From Scilla litardierei (lineage: Eukaryota > Streptophyta > Magnoliopsida > Asparagales > Asparagaceae): a stretch of 64,000 nt of DNA. The translations under genes were made by a program, and so were the position numbers. Of this stretch, positions 47,701 to 59,700 are shown piece after piece. The stretch spans positions 110,864,301 to 110,928,300 of the forward strand of contig CM061135.1 in assembly GCA_030789695.1 (NCBI GenBank), read 5' to 3'. The notes under the pieces were generated by a model that was not told where the DNA came from, ran no database searches, and worked only from the letters and a program-made list of their open reading frames with translations. Positions within the stretch are counted from its first letter, which is position 1. Every line of letters begins with the position of its first letter.

Positions 47701-50700
47701 CAATATATTAATATACCAATTGTGCAAAACACATACTTACAACTATTTAGCTCTCCCTATATGTGTGCATCTCCAATGCACCATCCTTTCCTTTGAATTG
47801 ATCCATCATTTGTAAACCAAGGAGAGTGTAGGGTAGGCATCTTGCACAACAATCTGACAATTCAACAATTGGTGGTATCCAAAGACTTTTTGGATCCAAT
47901 AGGTTAATGAACAAAATCATGTAGTCTAATAACCAATCATTTACCAATTGTAAATAACACTCATCAATAGAAATGCATGACATGCATTAATAGGAGTTAT
48001 TATAATCATGAAAATCATACATATAAGGAATTAGCAATACTCAATCATTAGAAATTAGAAACACCTAGACTAATAATTCCTATGCATATGATTTAGTCAA
48101 GCAACATCATTATGAATACACATATCTAATACAATAGTGTGTGCTAGAAAGATTCCTCGTTTAATATGCATATGTGCACAAAATAAACATTCACGGCACA
48201 ACACATATTGAAGGAGGCATGAAAAGTAATACCACAGAGTGTGCATGAAAAGCATAAAGCATTAATTTTCAAAACCAAATTTCTCTTTCCTTTGGCATAT
48301 CAACAAGATAGAAAATCACCAAGGGTTAGAGAAATCAACTAATCTATATGCACAACATAATATGAGAGAAATGTAATGGCATATAATGATGTTGGGGGTA
48401 GTGGACGAACTCAACTAATCTGATACCAAATGTAATGTCCTGATAGCAATCAAACATGTCATACTCCCTCAAAATCATATAAACTAAGCAAACTTGGGAG
48501 CAGAGGACGAACTCACATATAAATATGGATACAAAAAGTAATCATACAAGCATGGTACCAAAGCAATGAAACGCAATATGAGTCGCATGAGAATATGTCA
48601 TTCCTAATATATGATTCTATATGTGTGTTCATACCATGCCTAGAAACAATCTTAGAAATCCAAAAGATAGTGATTTGGGATTCTTAAGAAGATGTTATGT
48701 AGTGGCATGAGTATGAAGTTGGGATGCACGCTTGTGAAGTGGAACATAAATATAAGTGTGTCCAGTGTGTGAAACATGCAAATGAGCATTAGTTCTATCA
48801 TGAGAATTTTTAAGCCACATGTTATAAATAATCCTCGAATAGACATAAGAGTAAGGATTATGACTACACACTGCACATAAGTCAAGCATTTGACGCACAT
48901 GAAATACATAAACATGAATGACATATAGGATATACAATATGCAAACATAGGATATGCATGAGATAGTCTCAAATAGAGAATGACATCTACATGCATCCAA
49001 CACACATGAATACCAGATGTAAGAATATACTTACAACATTTAGCTCCCCCTACTTTGGTGCATCACTTAAGCACCATCAACTCCATTTGAATGAAAATCT
49101 TTGCAAATCAAGGAGTTGGTAGGGTTGGTATCCCAATGTGGATTGAACCTAGAAAACATAGTTTTGGTATCCAAAAACCTTTTTGGATCCTATGGGTTAG
49201 TGAACAAGTTTAACAAACTAAATTCAAATTATTATAACTCATATCTTAGTGTAATCATACACAAAATTAATGAAACATGTAATCATGTTACAAGATAAAT
49301 ATTTAACCAAATACATGCATATACCAATCGTACCAAAATAAGTATATATATATATATTATAATCCAAACGCATGACATGTATCACATGCAACAAAACATG
49401 AATATGAGCCTACGCGTGTGTTGCAAAAAGAAATATTAAATATTCTAAACATGAAAAATCATAAACACAATGATTTACTAATAAACATGCAATGGAAATC
49501 ACATTCAATATGAATTTACGTTTCTAATCACACATGAGCATCTAAGACCAATACGCAAACAAAAGAATAAACCAATTCTTAACACAAATGCTTTGGTACC
49601 CATAAAATGAATATAAGCTTATGGTACCAAGCAAGAAAGGGTCAATGGAAACTAACCCTTCGGAAACCAAGTCCAAGAGGCCGTGATTTCCCAACATAAT
49701 CATCATTCATAATAATATCATTAATATAAGATTGCACATACATATCCTTAGCATGAATGCTAGTGTTCTTAGGACCCCAAATAGTGTATGATTTGAGAAA
49801 CCTCTTCCTAGTGGTTGCATGCACAAAAGGTTGATTTCTACTTGGTGCATGTGGCCTAGGAACATGAGATCTAGCAAGAGCATGAGGAACATTGTGTCGT
49901 GCTAAAGCATGATGATGGGCAAATGATCCATGATGTGGTGTTGCATACATACGTGGATGAATATGAGGTGTGTATGCATGAGGATGATCATGAGAATAAG
50001 CATGCACATGTGGATATGATGTGTGATCATAAGCATGTGAAGGTGCATGAGCATGAGTACGTGCATGAGAGTGTCTCAAATGAGTGTTTGCACGTGCTCG
50101 TGAGTGTGGAACATAAGAACCATCATTCGTGTGACATGTGTGGTAGGAGGTGTGTTCCTACGTGGCATAGTATTGGTGTACATGAATGCATGACCCTTCT
50201 TTGGAGGTCCACCCAAAGTGGGTTTCTTTCCAAAGGATGGAGGAAAAGGAGTGGTGGTTTCATTAGTAGTAGAACTACACAAGGTGTTATAGACACCACT
50301 CGTGGATGCACCGGAGGATGGCCTCACAAAATCTATAGTTACTTCACTATAGGAGGTGCGTGCATTGGATGCACTTGCCTTAGAATAACCAAGGCCAACA
50401 CGATGGTTTGTCGGTAGTTGATTCTTTAGCAAAACATCCAAATTGTCCTTTCCCTTGTTGAATCTCTCAACAATGGAGGACATGAGCTCATATTTCTTCG
50501 AAATTAAAGAAATAGTAGCATCCAAGGTGGATGCATGTGTGGTGAGCTCGTGCACTTGGGATTTGAGATCCTCATTCTCAATTCCCAAACAAGTGTTTTG
50601 AGATTGAAGATTTTCAATCTCAAGATCGTTACTATCCACAATAGTAACACGATCAAGTTGAGATTTGAGGGACTCCACCTCATTTCTCAACATGCCATTT

Positions 50701-53700
50701 TGAGTAAGCAAACTTGCTTTCTCAATAGCGAGTGTCTCAACAATGGTGTCATTGTTAGAGGTGCTACATGAAGATGTGTTAGAGAGACTAGCAATCTTAT
50801 TCTTAGCATCACAATATTTATGCATAAGTTTTTGATATTTATTAAATAATTGCTTAAGCTCAATTTTAAGATCATCTGTTGTTACCTCTTCATCGTCGCT
50901 ATCGCTTTCACTTGAGTCACTTGATTCGTCACTAGTGTCGTCCTCTCGTGCCATCAAACCCATGAATGAATCTCTTTCATCATTGGAGGAAGAACACTCC
51001 GAGGTGAACCCTTCTTGCTCCGCTAGCATGTGCCATATTTGATATGCCGTTGTTGCCTTAGACACATGCATAAGAATGTCATAAGTTAAATAATCAAGCA
51101 AGATATCCATTACCTCTTGATGTTTCCCCGCCAATTGTTTTTGCTTATTTGTCAATTCATGTTCGGGAGAGGTAGGCGCGCGAAAGGGCTTCTCCACAAG
51201 CTTCCAATAATCCTTATCGATGGATTGAATATAGGCCTTCATCTTTACACACCAACTTTGATAATTGGGCCCGAGGAGATATGGTGGAAGAGGGCATCGT
51301 GTGTTGTTGTTGGTTGCCATAGCAATAACCTCACTCCGATATCAATTGTAGTGACCCTGTGCTATGAGGAACAAACACTAGAGGGGGGTGAATAGTGTTT
51401 TATAGAATTATAAGGAAATTAAGCCAAATAAAACCCTACTTAACCAACAAATGCGGAATGTAATAAATGAACGACAACCGAAGTGAGAATGCAAAGCAAA
51501 CAAGCAATCTCCCCTGGTTCGGTGCCACCCAAGTCTTCCCGACTTGTTACCGGTGCCCTACTCCAGCAACACCCGGATCCCCTCCGGATACTCTAGCAAA
51601 CCGCTAGAGATTTCCTTTAGCCCACTTGCGGAAACCCCACAAGTGCAATCGACCTACAATCGATGTCCGTGTATCCCACAACCCGGGAACACGCAAAAAC
51701 CTTAATCCCACAACCTGGGACTAAGCACACTCACAAACCGAGTAAAACGAAATCTTGACTCCCACAACTTGGGATCAAGCCAATCCTCTCACCACCGTGA
51801 GTATACAACAATTAAGAATATATAAAGAATGAAATATAAAACTTCTTACCACAAAATCCTTTGAGAAATACTTACCAATTTAGGGCAAGAATGGATTTTG
51901 AGGAAGATGAGATCACCTAACCCTAGCTCCACCAAGATGAGCAGCAATAGATGGCTAGGGAGGAGTTGATGACTTGGATTCAAGCTCTTAGCTTGAGAAG
52001 CTCACAAGGAATGAGAATCTCTCTTGAGGAATTAGTGCTCAAAGAGAAAGAGAGGGATTCTTGTGAGATGAGTGAGCTTGGAATATGAGTTGAATGGCTC
52101 TCTTCAAAGGTGTGAAAATGTCTCTAATTTCAGCCTTGGATCCTTGGTTAAAAGCACTCAAACTTATATAGGGAAGAGACAAAACGGTCACAAAATCGTG
52201 GCATTAAATGCCCAACGGATCTATTTCTGAAGCTGCTTAATCGGTCTAAGAAGGATCATCAACCGACTAGATTGACAACTATTCGGTCAGTGAACCTTCT
52301 TGGACCGACTAGATGGTTGACAGAGAAGAAGATGAAATCTGGGTAAGAACTAGTTGGTCTAATAAGGATTATCAACCGACTAGATTGACAACTAGTCGGT
52401 CAGTGAACCTTCTTGGACCGACTAGATTGGCTTTTAATGCATTAACCATCCTTCTTGAACCAACTAACTGGTCAACAGTACAAAGGTCGAATTTCACACG
52501 GAAAACTAGTCGGTCTGAGAAGAGACACCAACCGACTAGATCGTCATTTAGTCGGTCAGTGAACCTTCTTGGACCGACTAATTGGTCAACAAATGGTCTT
52601 GAATTGATTAGTATAACTAGTCGGTCTGAGAAGGATTTCCAACCGAATAAATCATCATCTAGTCGGTCGGTGAACCTTCTTGGACCGACTAATTGACCAA
52701 CAGTGAATGGGCTGAATTAAGCAAGGATATCTAGTCGGTTCAAGAAGGATTCCCAACCGATTAGATCGTCATCTAGTCGGTTGGTTCTTCTTCTTGAACC
52801 AACTAAGATGCATATGAAGCCGTGAAATGAAGCGATAGGCTACGGGAAAGTTTCTAATGGCTTCTAAGGCAATCCTAGAGATACGATATGAAAGTTATGA
52901 AGATTTCTAGGCAAGTACTACTCAAGACTTAACATTCTACTAAACCGAAGCTAGAAGACAATATAAATAACATGACGAACCGTCTTCGAAGCTTCAACAT
53001 GGAGAATCCGAATCCATTGACTTCATGAATACTCCTTGAGCTTCAACAAAGCTCCAGGCACAACGATCACGCGTTCTGAGGAAGTCTTGGGACGTCGCTT
53101 GAGATGAACAAATTACTTTGGCGACTATCTCCATAATTCTTCATGGACTTGAGTCTTTTAGTTGAATGACTTGAATATCTTCAACGTCATGGTCTGCGAA
53201 GCTTTTGACTCATCCATTCCTTTCTTCTCTTTGGATTGAATCTCCATTCATTTGTTGATGACATTGGCTTGAGGTTTGAAGTAGCCTTTGAGTTCTTCAA
53301 GCCAATGCTTCACCTTTGTTGATCTACCAAGTCCTCCACTTGAATCAACACGTGTAGTCACTTTTGATCTTCTTGAATCTAATTGGTGACTTTTTAGCTA
53401 ACTGCAATCACAAGAGTTAGTCACAATGATTTGGGTTTGATCATCATCAAAATCAAGGTGGAGAGTCCAATACTCAACACATGTTTCACGTTTTTCACTT
53501 ATCAAATATATCAAATATTAAGGATATCAAACAATACATCGTCATCACAAATACATAACACATAATGTACATCACATAACATCGCATATAATCATAAATT
53601 TTAAACACAAATATAAACCTTCTATAAATTACATCAAAATCTCAAATTGATCTTCATCCCAATACAGATAACTTTCCAACATTGCAAGGAGTGACATTTG

Positions 53701-56700
53701 CTTCTTCGGTCTTCTTTATATGGCACCACAGTTATGCATCAGGCGTAGGAATATTACAAGTACAACTGCAACATACGTACTATATATTCACGGCGTACGC
53801 GTGGCCGCCCTTATCTATAACCTGCCATTCATGATCAGCAAATTGTGTAATGTAGCAAGTCCGTGCATCTTGCACATGTGCCCCCAGAAGCTCATCTGTG
53901 TTTGGAGTGAAATTTGTACTCTACCCATTTCCGTCATGCCGATGATAGTAGAAATATTTATTTAACCTGTAAAATATTCTTGCAATCAACGCTTGCATCG
54001 GTAACGCTCTTGCTCCTTTGAGAACGGCATTGAAGCTCTCCGAACAATTGATTGTCATGATACAATAGTGTTTCCCACCATCTTCATGCGTAGCCCACCT
54101 TCTAGTCTCCCCTCTAAATCTGCAAAAAATACACTCATCTGATGCAACCGACTCTGCTCTAATCTTTGCACGGTGCGCATTATATGTAAGCAAGTTCGAT
54201 GCATTACTCACCCCCTAGAAGTTCCTTTCCAATGATAATGTTATGTACCCATTCGACTTGAAGTTTGCGACGATATGTCGAAGAGAATACATGTGGTGCA
54301 TATGTGCCGGCCATCCCTCCTGTAATGCTCAAGGAATTCCTTTCATTCTATCGGAAATAAATATAATGGTTATGTGGCGATGAGCACTGGGTATATAGTA
54401 ATATATATAGCTGAAAACCCACTTCCAATTTTCTTGGTTTTCAACCACCACAATAGCAAATGCTAAAGGAAACAGCCCACCATTTGCATCCACTCATGTG
54501 GCCACAAGTAAACAACCAACATATTTCCCATACAGATGTGTGCCATCAATACTCAGTAAAGGTCGACAATGCTTGAACCCTTCAATTGAAGGTCCAAATG
54601 CCCATAACACCCCCTGTAAACTCTGCCACTCCTGACCCAAGAGTGTCGTATGTGATCTTATAAAGTGTTCCAGGATTTCTTTCTGCAATGGCCTCTAAAT
54701 ACTGTGGCAGGACAGCATTTGATAGGACTCCTCCCAATCAGCAAATATCCGTGATAATGATTTCGATATAGCCGTCCATTCTTTGGAATATGAAATTCTA
54801 ATCCTTATACATCATCCTGGATTTCTACCGGCGTCATATCAAGATGTCTTTTCCATTGGCATAATCAAGTTAGCAATGAACCCTGTTGTGGCTTTATTAT
54901 GATCTGTATTTAAAGTAGGATTATTGCATGTATGTTCTGCACAAACTTTTGATATCTTGAACCTCACATTGGTTTTTCTCTACATTGCTGCATGAATCCA
55001 CCACGGACAATTCCAACTAGCCTCATCTTGGGTATGCGGATTCACCTCAGCATTTAGTCCACATATCACAGAATATCATGTCTTGTTTGTTTTGATTGGT
55101 TTGAATGTAACATTGTGCTTGATGCTCCACTCTGTTATTGTTTTAATCAAGTCCATCTTTTTTCAAAAAGATCACCGACTTTAAACACTACGTTATCCCT
55201 ATAAAATCTTGGCTCTTCCATAAACCCTTCTAGAGTATTTCTCATAATTGCTGCATTTACCCATTGATCCTCTTTCGCTTCATCTGGCAATGACTCTTCA
55301 AACGCCACATTTGTGTTCGCAGCAACGGATTGTTGTATTCATGTGGTATCCTCTTCCGCTCTTCGTTTAAATCTGTAGCATAATGCATGTTATCATCTCT
55401 TGGACCGTCATGGTCGTCGTTATCGGTGCCATCATTATCTTCATCCACTGTCTCGTCATAGAAGTGGATGCTTCAATATAGGGTAGTACGCAGATATCTT
55501 CAGGCATCACATTCGACTGAGTGGTCATCGACTCCTGTACACATGGGCCTTGCATGTATATTGAGTATGTTCCTTGCCCCGCAACACTCCACTTGTTAAG
55601 GACATACGAATCCATGTAATTTTTAGAAAATCACATGTATATTTTGAAGATATCATATAAAAGTTCGTAAAATTTAAACGATTTCGATACTTACGCATCC
55701 ATATTATCATCCTCTTGTGGGTAATACGAACACCCTTCTCCCGTCACATTCTCCCGCTGCTGATACTCTTGGGTTGGAGAAGAAGACATAAATCCCACGG
55801 AATTGTTCTCCAAATCAAACATGCAGCGAATGTTCTGCGTGCTTCAATCAATTGTGTATTAATAATTACATCAATCTCTACATAATTTTCAATTGACAGT
55901 TGACTTGACCCCAAGCTAAATAGCCTCATATCGCTGTCATCAGAGATCATCACAGCTATAGTCCTGCCCTACATTACAGGCCAGTTGCACACCAATTTCA
56001 AAGCATACTCATGGTATCTGATCTTTGTGGCCTTGTATATCTGATCTACTAGCTCGGTATACGTTGACGGTCTACTCAGTATAATAGATTTAACTTTCCC
56101 CTACATATCTCGGTTCGTGATTGTCACTTAAATTTCCTTCATAATAACATATGATAAAAATATGATCACTTGCCATTGTTATCACCCTGCACAAAATTCC
56201 AAATAAATCTAATCAAATGCTCATACCCACAAACTAGCTCAAATTATTTCTCATAAATTACATCTCAAAATCACTTGCATAAAATCAGTTGATACCTGAG
56301 ATTTCAAAATCTCTAGAACAATCAAATCATTCATAGCCCTAACCCTAACTAAATTCTCACGGATTGAAGAAATACTCTCGAGGTTATACGCGAGGAACTA
56401 ACGGGCTTCACTATTGTGACGTCGGTGTTCAAATGGACGGCCGAGTTATGGAGATCTTTCTTCGAGTGGCGGAGTAGAAGAGTCGTCGGAGAGGTAGGTT
56501 ACGCAGAAGTGCCAGCACCCGAGCTGGTGGTAATAAGTAAGAAACTGGCCGCACTTGCACTTGACAAGTGCTGCCAGTAATAGTCACAGGCCTACACGAA
56601 ACTGGACGTACTTGGTAAGTGTGGCCAAATTAAAAGCAGTTCAAAATGGCCGTAATTGCCAAGTGCGACCATATTAAACCCAGGCTGAGAACTAAGCAGC

Positions 56701-59700
56701 AGCAGCTGAGAACTAAGCTGCTGCTGCTGCCGCTGCTAAGTACTCAGTTGCTAAGTTTATGTAATTTTATATGAGGTGTACAACATATATCACGTGTATA
56801 TCAACACATATATCAACCAAATATCACCTAGAACACATGTTTCACATATTTCATATATATCAACAGAATTCCAATGATAATAAAGTTCCATATATATAGT
56901 GTCGATGATACAAAAAAGTATCCAAAATATATCGCTCATATACATAAACAACCATACTTTCAAAATACAAAATATCTCAAGCTCACGATAAACTCACAAA
57001 GAAAACACAAAAATACATTTACTAGCATACGAGAGTCTCAAGAAGGTATAGTCCTAAACATTTTCAACCTATATGTGGTGGTGGTGGTGATCGTGAACCG
57101 CTGGATCCTGGAACATCCAAAGGGGCAATGTCTCGAGGACCTAGATATAACCAATTCTATTTTCTCATCGACACGACGAAGAGACTCTATAAGTCGAGCT
57201 TGGTCTACACCAATATCAATAACGAGAGACTCGAGTCTCTGAAGATTGTCACTATTCTCAATTTGTCGACCTTCCATACGAATAAACCCTTTTTGCAAAT
57301 AATTTAAGCTATTTTTGATGTCCACGAGAGGGTCTACCGTAGCTCGACCAACCGAATGAGATCCAACAGCTGATGGGTTTTCAAAACATGGAGGAGATGG
57401 CAGGGGATGAGTAGATAATTCATGTTGATCTTCGGTTGCAAGAGTTGGTTCATGTGCCCTAGATAACGCAATGGCTTCCGCAAGGGTAATAGTCGATTTT
57501 CTAGCACGTTTGCGTCGTTGATACCAGTGGCATAACCAAGAATTATTTTTGCCCTGGGCGAAAATAAAGATGGTATAAAGAATTTTTTTAAAAAATACCA
57601 AAAACATGCAACAAAAAATTAAATATTTAATAAGTAATCTGCAACAAAAACCTAAAAGTTAAATAATACCCAACATGCAAAAACTGTTTCTGCTCTCGTT
57701 TACATCTTCCCCTCTTCTCCTCTAATAACAAGTCATAGTTACATGCAAAAAATGTTTCTGCTCTCGTTTCCATTTTCCCCCTTCCTCTCTTCCCCTCTAG
57801 CAACAAGTCATTGTTAACAAAAAAAACCATTACAAAAAATTAAACGTTATATAATACCCAACAAGTAAAAAATGATAGTAAATAACAAATAATAATAAAT
57901 AAATAATGTCTACAATGTGGAATGAACCTAGAAGCTCTAGTTCCGTAGCGCAGGGCATTATCCATTGGCCATAAGGAGATGGCGGTTAAATAATGCTTAA
58001 CATGCAAAATAATATATTAAGTAACAAATAATAATAAAGGAAATTTCTATGCGAACATACCTTTTTGATTGGTTCACATACCAGTTATTTTTTGCTCAAT
58101 TCACATACCAGTTATTTTTTGCTCAATTCACATACCTTAAATTTTCGAAAATTGATATTTCTACTTTATACCCATACCCCAATTTCCAAAAAAAATCCCT
58201 TAGGTTATTGCACAGAGATAATGATGGGGAGGAGGCGGGGAGAGTTTGGGGAGCGGTGGAGAGGGCGAGGATCACATGGCAACTATTTTCGTTAAGATTG
58301 TTTCTTAAAGAGGGATAGATATGCTTGCATTTTTGTAAGGTGGTGAGAGGTGTTTCATCGCAAGGTGTTCTCACCCTTCAACCCGAGGGAAAAGGATGAT
58401 GCATAGATTTTTTGAAAGGTAAAGATTCTAAAATGCGGCTGAGCAGCCCCATCTCATTAAATTTTTTGAATATTAACAGATAAAATGCTTAGAAGCTTCC
58501 TGTGGAAAGGAACTGAAAATGAGAAGAGCTTCCTCCCGGTTAGCTGGACTAAGGTGTGTGTACCTAAGGAGGAGGGGGGCTCGGTGTGAGAAGGTTGGGA
58601 GACTGGAACCGTGCATCTTTGCGTTTAAATGGTTATAATTTAGGTCTGTGCACATAACAACTCCCAACAATAAATTAAAAATGAGTGCAGCATGGATCGA
58701 ATCCTGGAGCAATTCTCTTAAACGATACCCTTATACATTGGCATATAAAGTGATGATGATTATGTATTGGGAAAAACTTTAGTTTAGTTTTTTGCCCTGG
58801 ACAGCTGTCAAGGGCAATTAGAACACAGTTCCACCTCTGGTTGATACATGATGAAACCCTAGATTTTTTGGAGGAATTCTCGGAGATAGCAAAACCCTAG
58901 ATTTTTCTCACAGTGGGGAGTGGGGGCTGTTTTTTGCAGGGGGTTTTTTCCGTAGAATGGCCATCTCTCGGGCGAGCTGGCGAATATAACAAGCAATCTG
59001 ACCGCACTTGACAAGTGCGATAATATCCAAAATCGACTAATCAGCGACGAGGGACGCCTAATCAGCACCATTCGTCGCCGACGTGGCCAAATTTGGTCGA
59101 TTTCAGTAATTATTTCTTGGTCGAATTTTAAAATTATTTTTAATTTTTGTCTGAATATCAAAAATTGTCCTTTTAAAAACAAGAATGACACTTAAGAGCC
59201 AAGAAAAAGAAACATGAAAAACCTTTTAAAAAAGCTTTTAAAATCAAACCTCCCAAACAATCATAGCGTCCTAGTTGGTGCCCTCCTTTCCCTGCTAGGT
59301 GAAGAAAGAAGCAACGTTGCTGGCCCCATTGACGAACATCCTCCTTGTGATCTTATGAAGCTGCTGTTGAACCTCCCATTTGAAGGAGGGCCCACCGTCG
59401 GCCCCTTGCCTCCTCCCACTTCCACCTCTCCTCACCTTCTTCGATCTTGGCGACAGCAGCGACGACGACGGGGCGGAGCTAGCGCTGCTCATGTTGCTCC
59501 CCCGCCGTCGCCGCCGTCCACGTCAGAGGACAAGTAGGACCCATCCTCAACTCGGCCCGTATAGAATGCTTCAGCCCCCCCCCCCATGAAATTCCACATC
59601 AGTATCTCCTCGGTGACGCCATGTACTCGGCCAGAAAGCAACTCAAACTTTTTAATAAAGGCACGCCCAGTACCCCCCCTGTCTAAGTGCTCTGAGCTTC

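Larger units (their letters stand above)
42836..53479 (-). mobile_element. Element G: non-autonomous Ty1/copia sirevirus in MULE F
   Basis: Long LTRs (42836-44975 and 51347-53479) are flanked by the same 5 bp, CATGT (42831-42835 and 53480-53484), so both ends are exact. Read on the minus strand: 5' LTR (53479-51347), primer-site region, an intact 414-codon gag-like ORF, a His-rich ORF, 4.6 kb without pol, polypurine tract AAAAAGGGGGAGAA, 3' LTR. The lack of protease, integrase and RT makes it dependent on an autonomous sirevirus. High LTR similarity and the open gag suggest a fairly recent insertion. Confidence 0.85.
39230..59170. mobile_element. Element F: Mutator-like transposon with plant mobile domain gene
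   Basis: Long terminal inverted repeats (39230-39560 and 58854-59170) start GGACAATTTTTGA. They enclose a plus-strand plant-mobile-domain gene on the left and a minus-strand MuDR-type transposase on the right, arranged tail to tail. Sirevirus G (10.6 kb) is inserted between them; without it F is about 9.3 kb. A 9-bp target duplication is not evident. It lies in intron 1 of the PP2C gene, with its right end 79-85 bp from an exon 1 donor. Confidence 0.78.

Noticed and set aside
58123..58374. 83-codon minus frame near 58.2 kb
   Set aside because: Low similarity to anything, next to tandem repeats; no evidence it is coding.
39221..59179. A 9-bp target duplication for MULE F
   Set aside because: Flanks CTTTTTTAA (left) and TTTTAAAAA (right) match at only about five positions; the right end has been duplicated, so I do not claim one.
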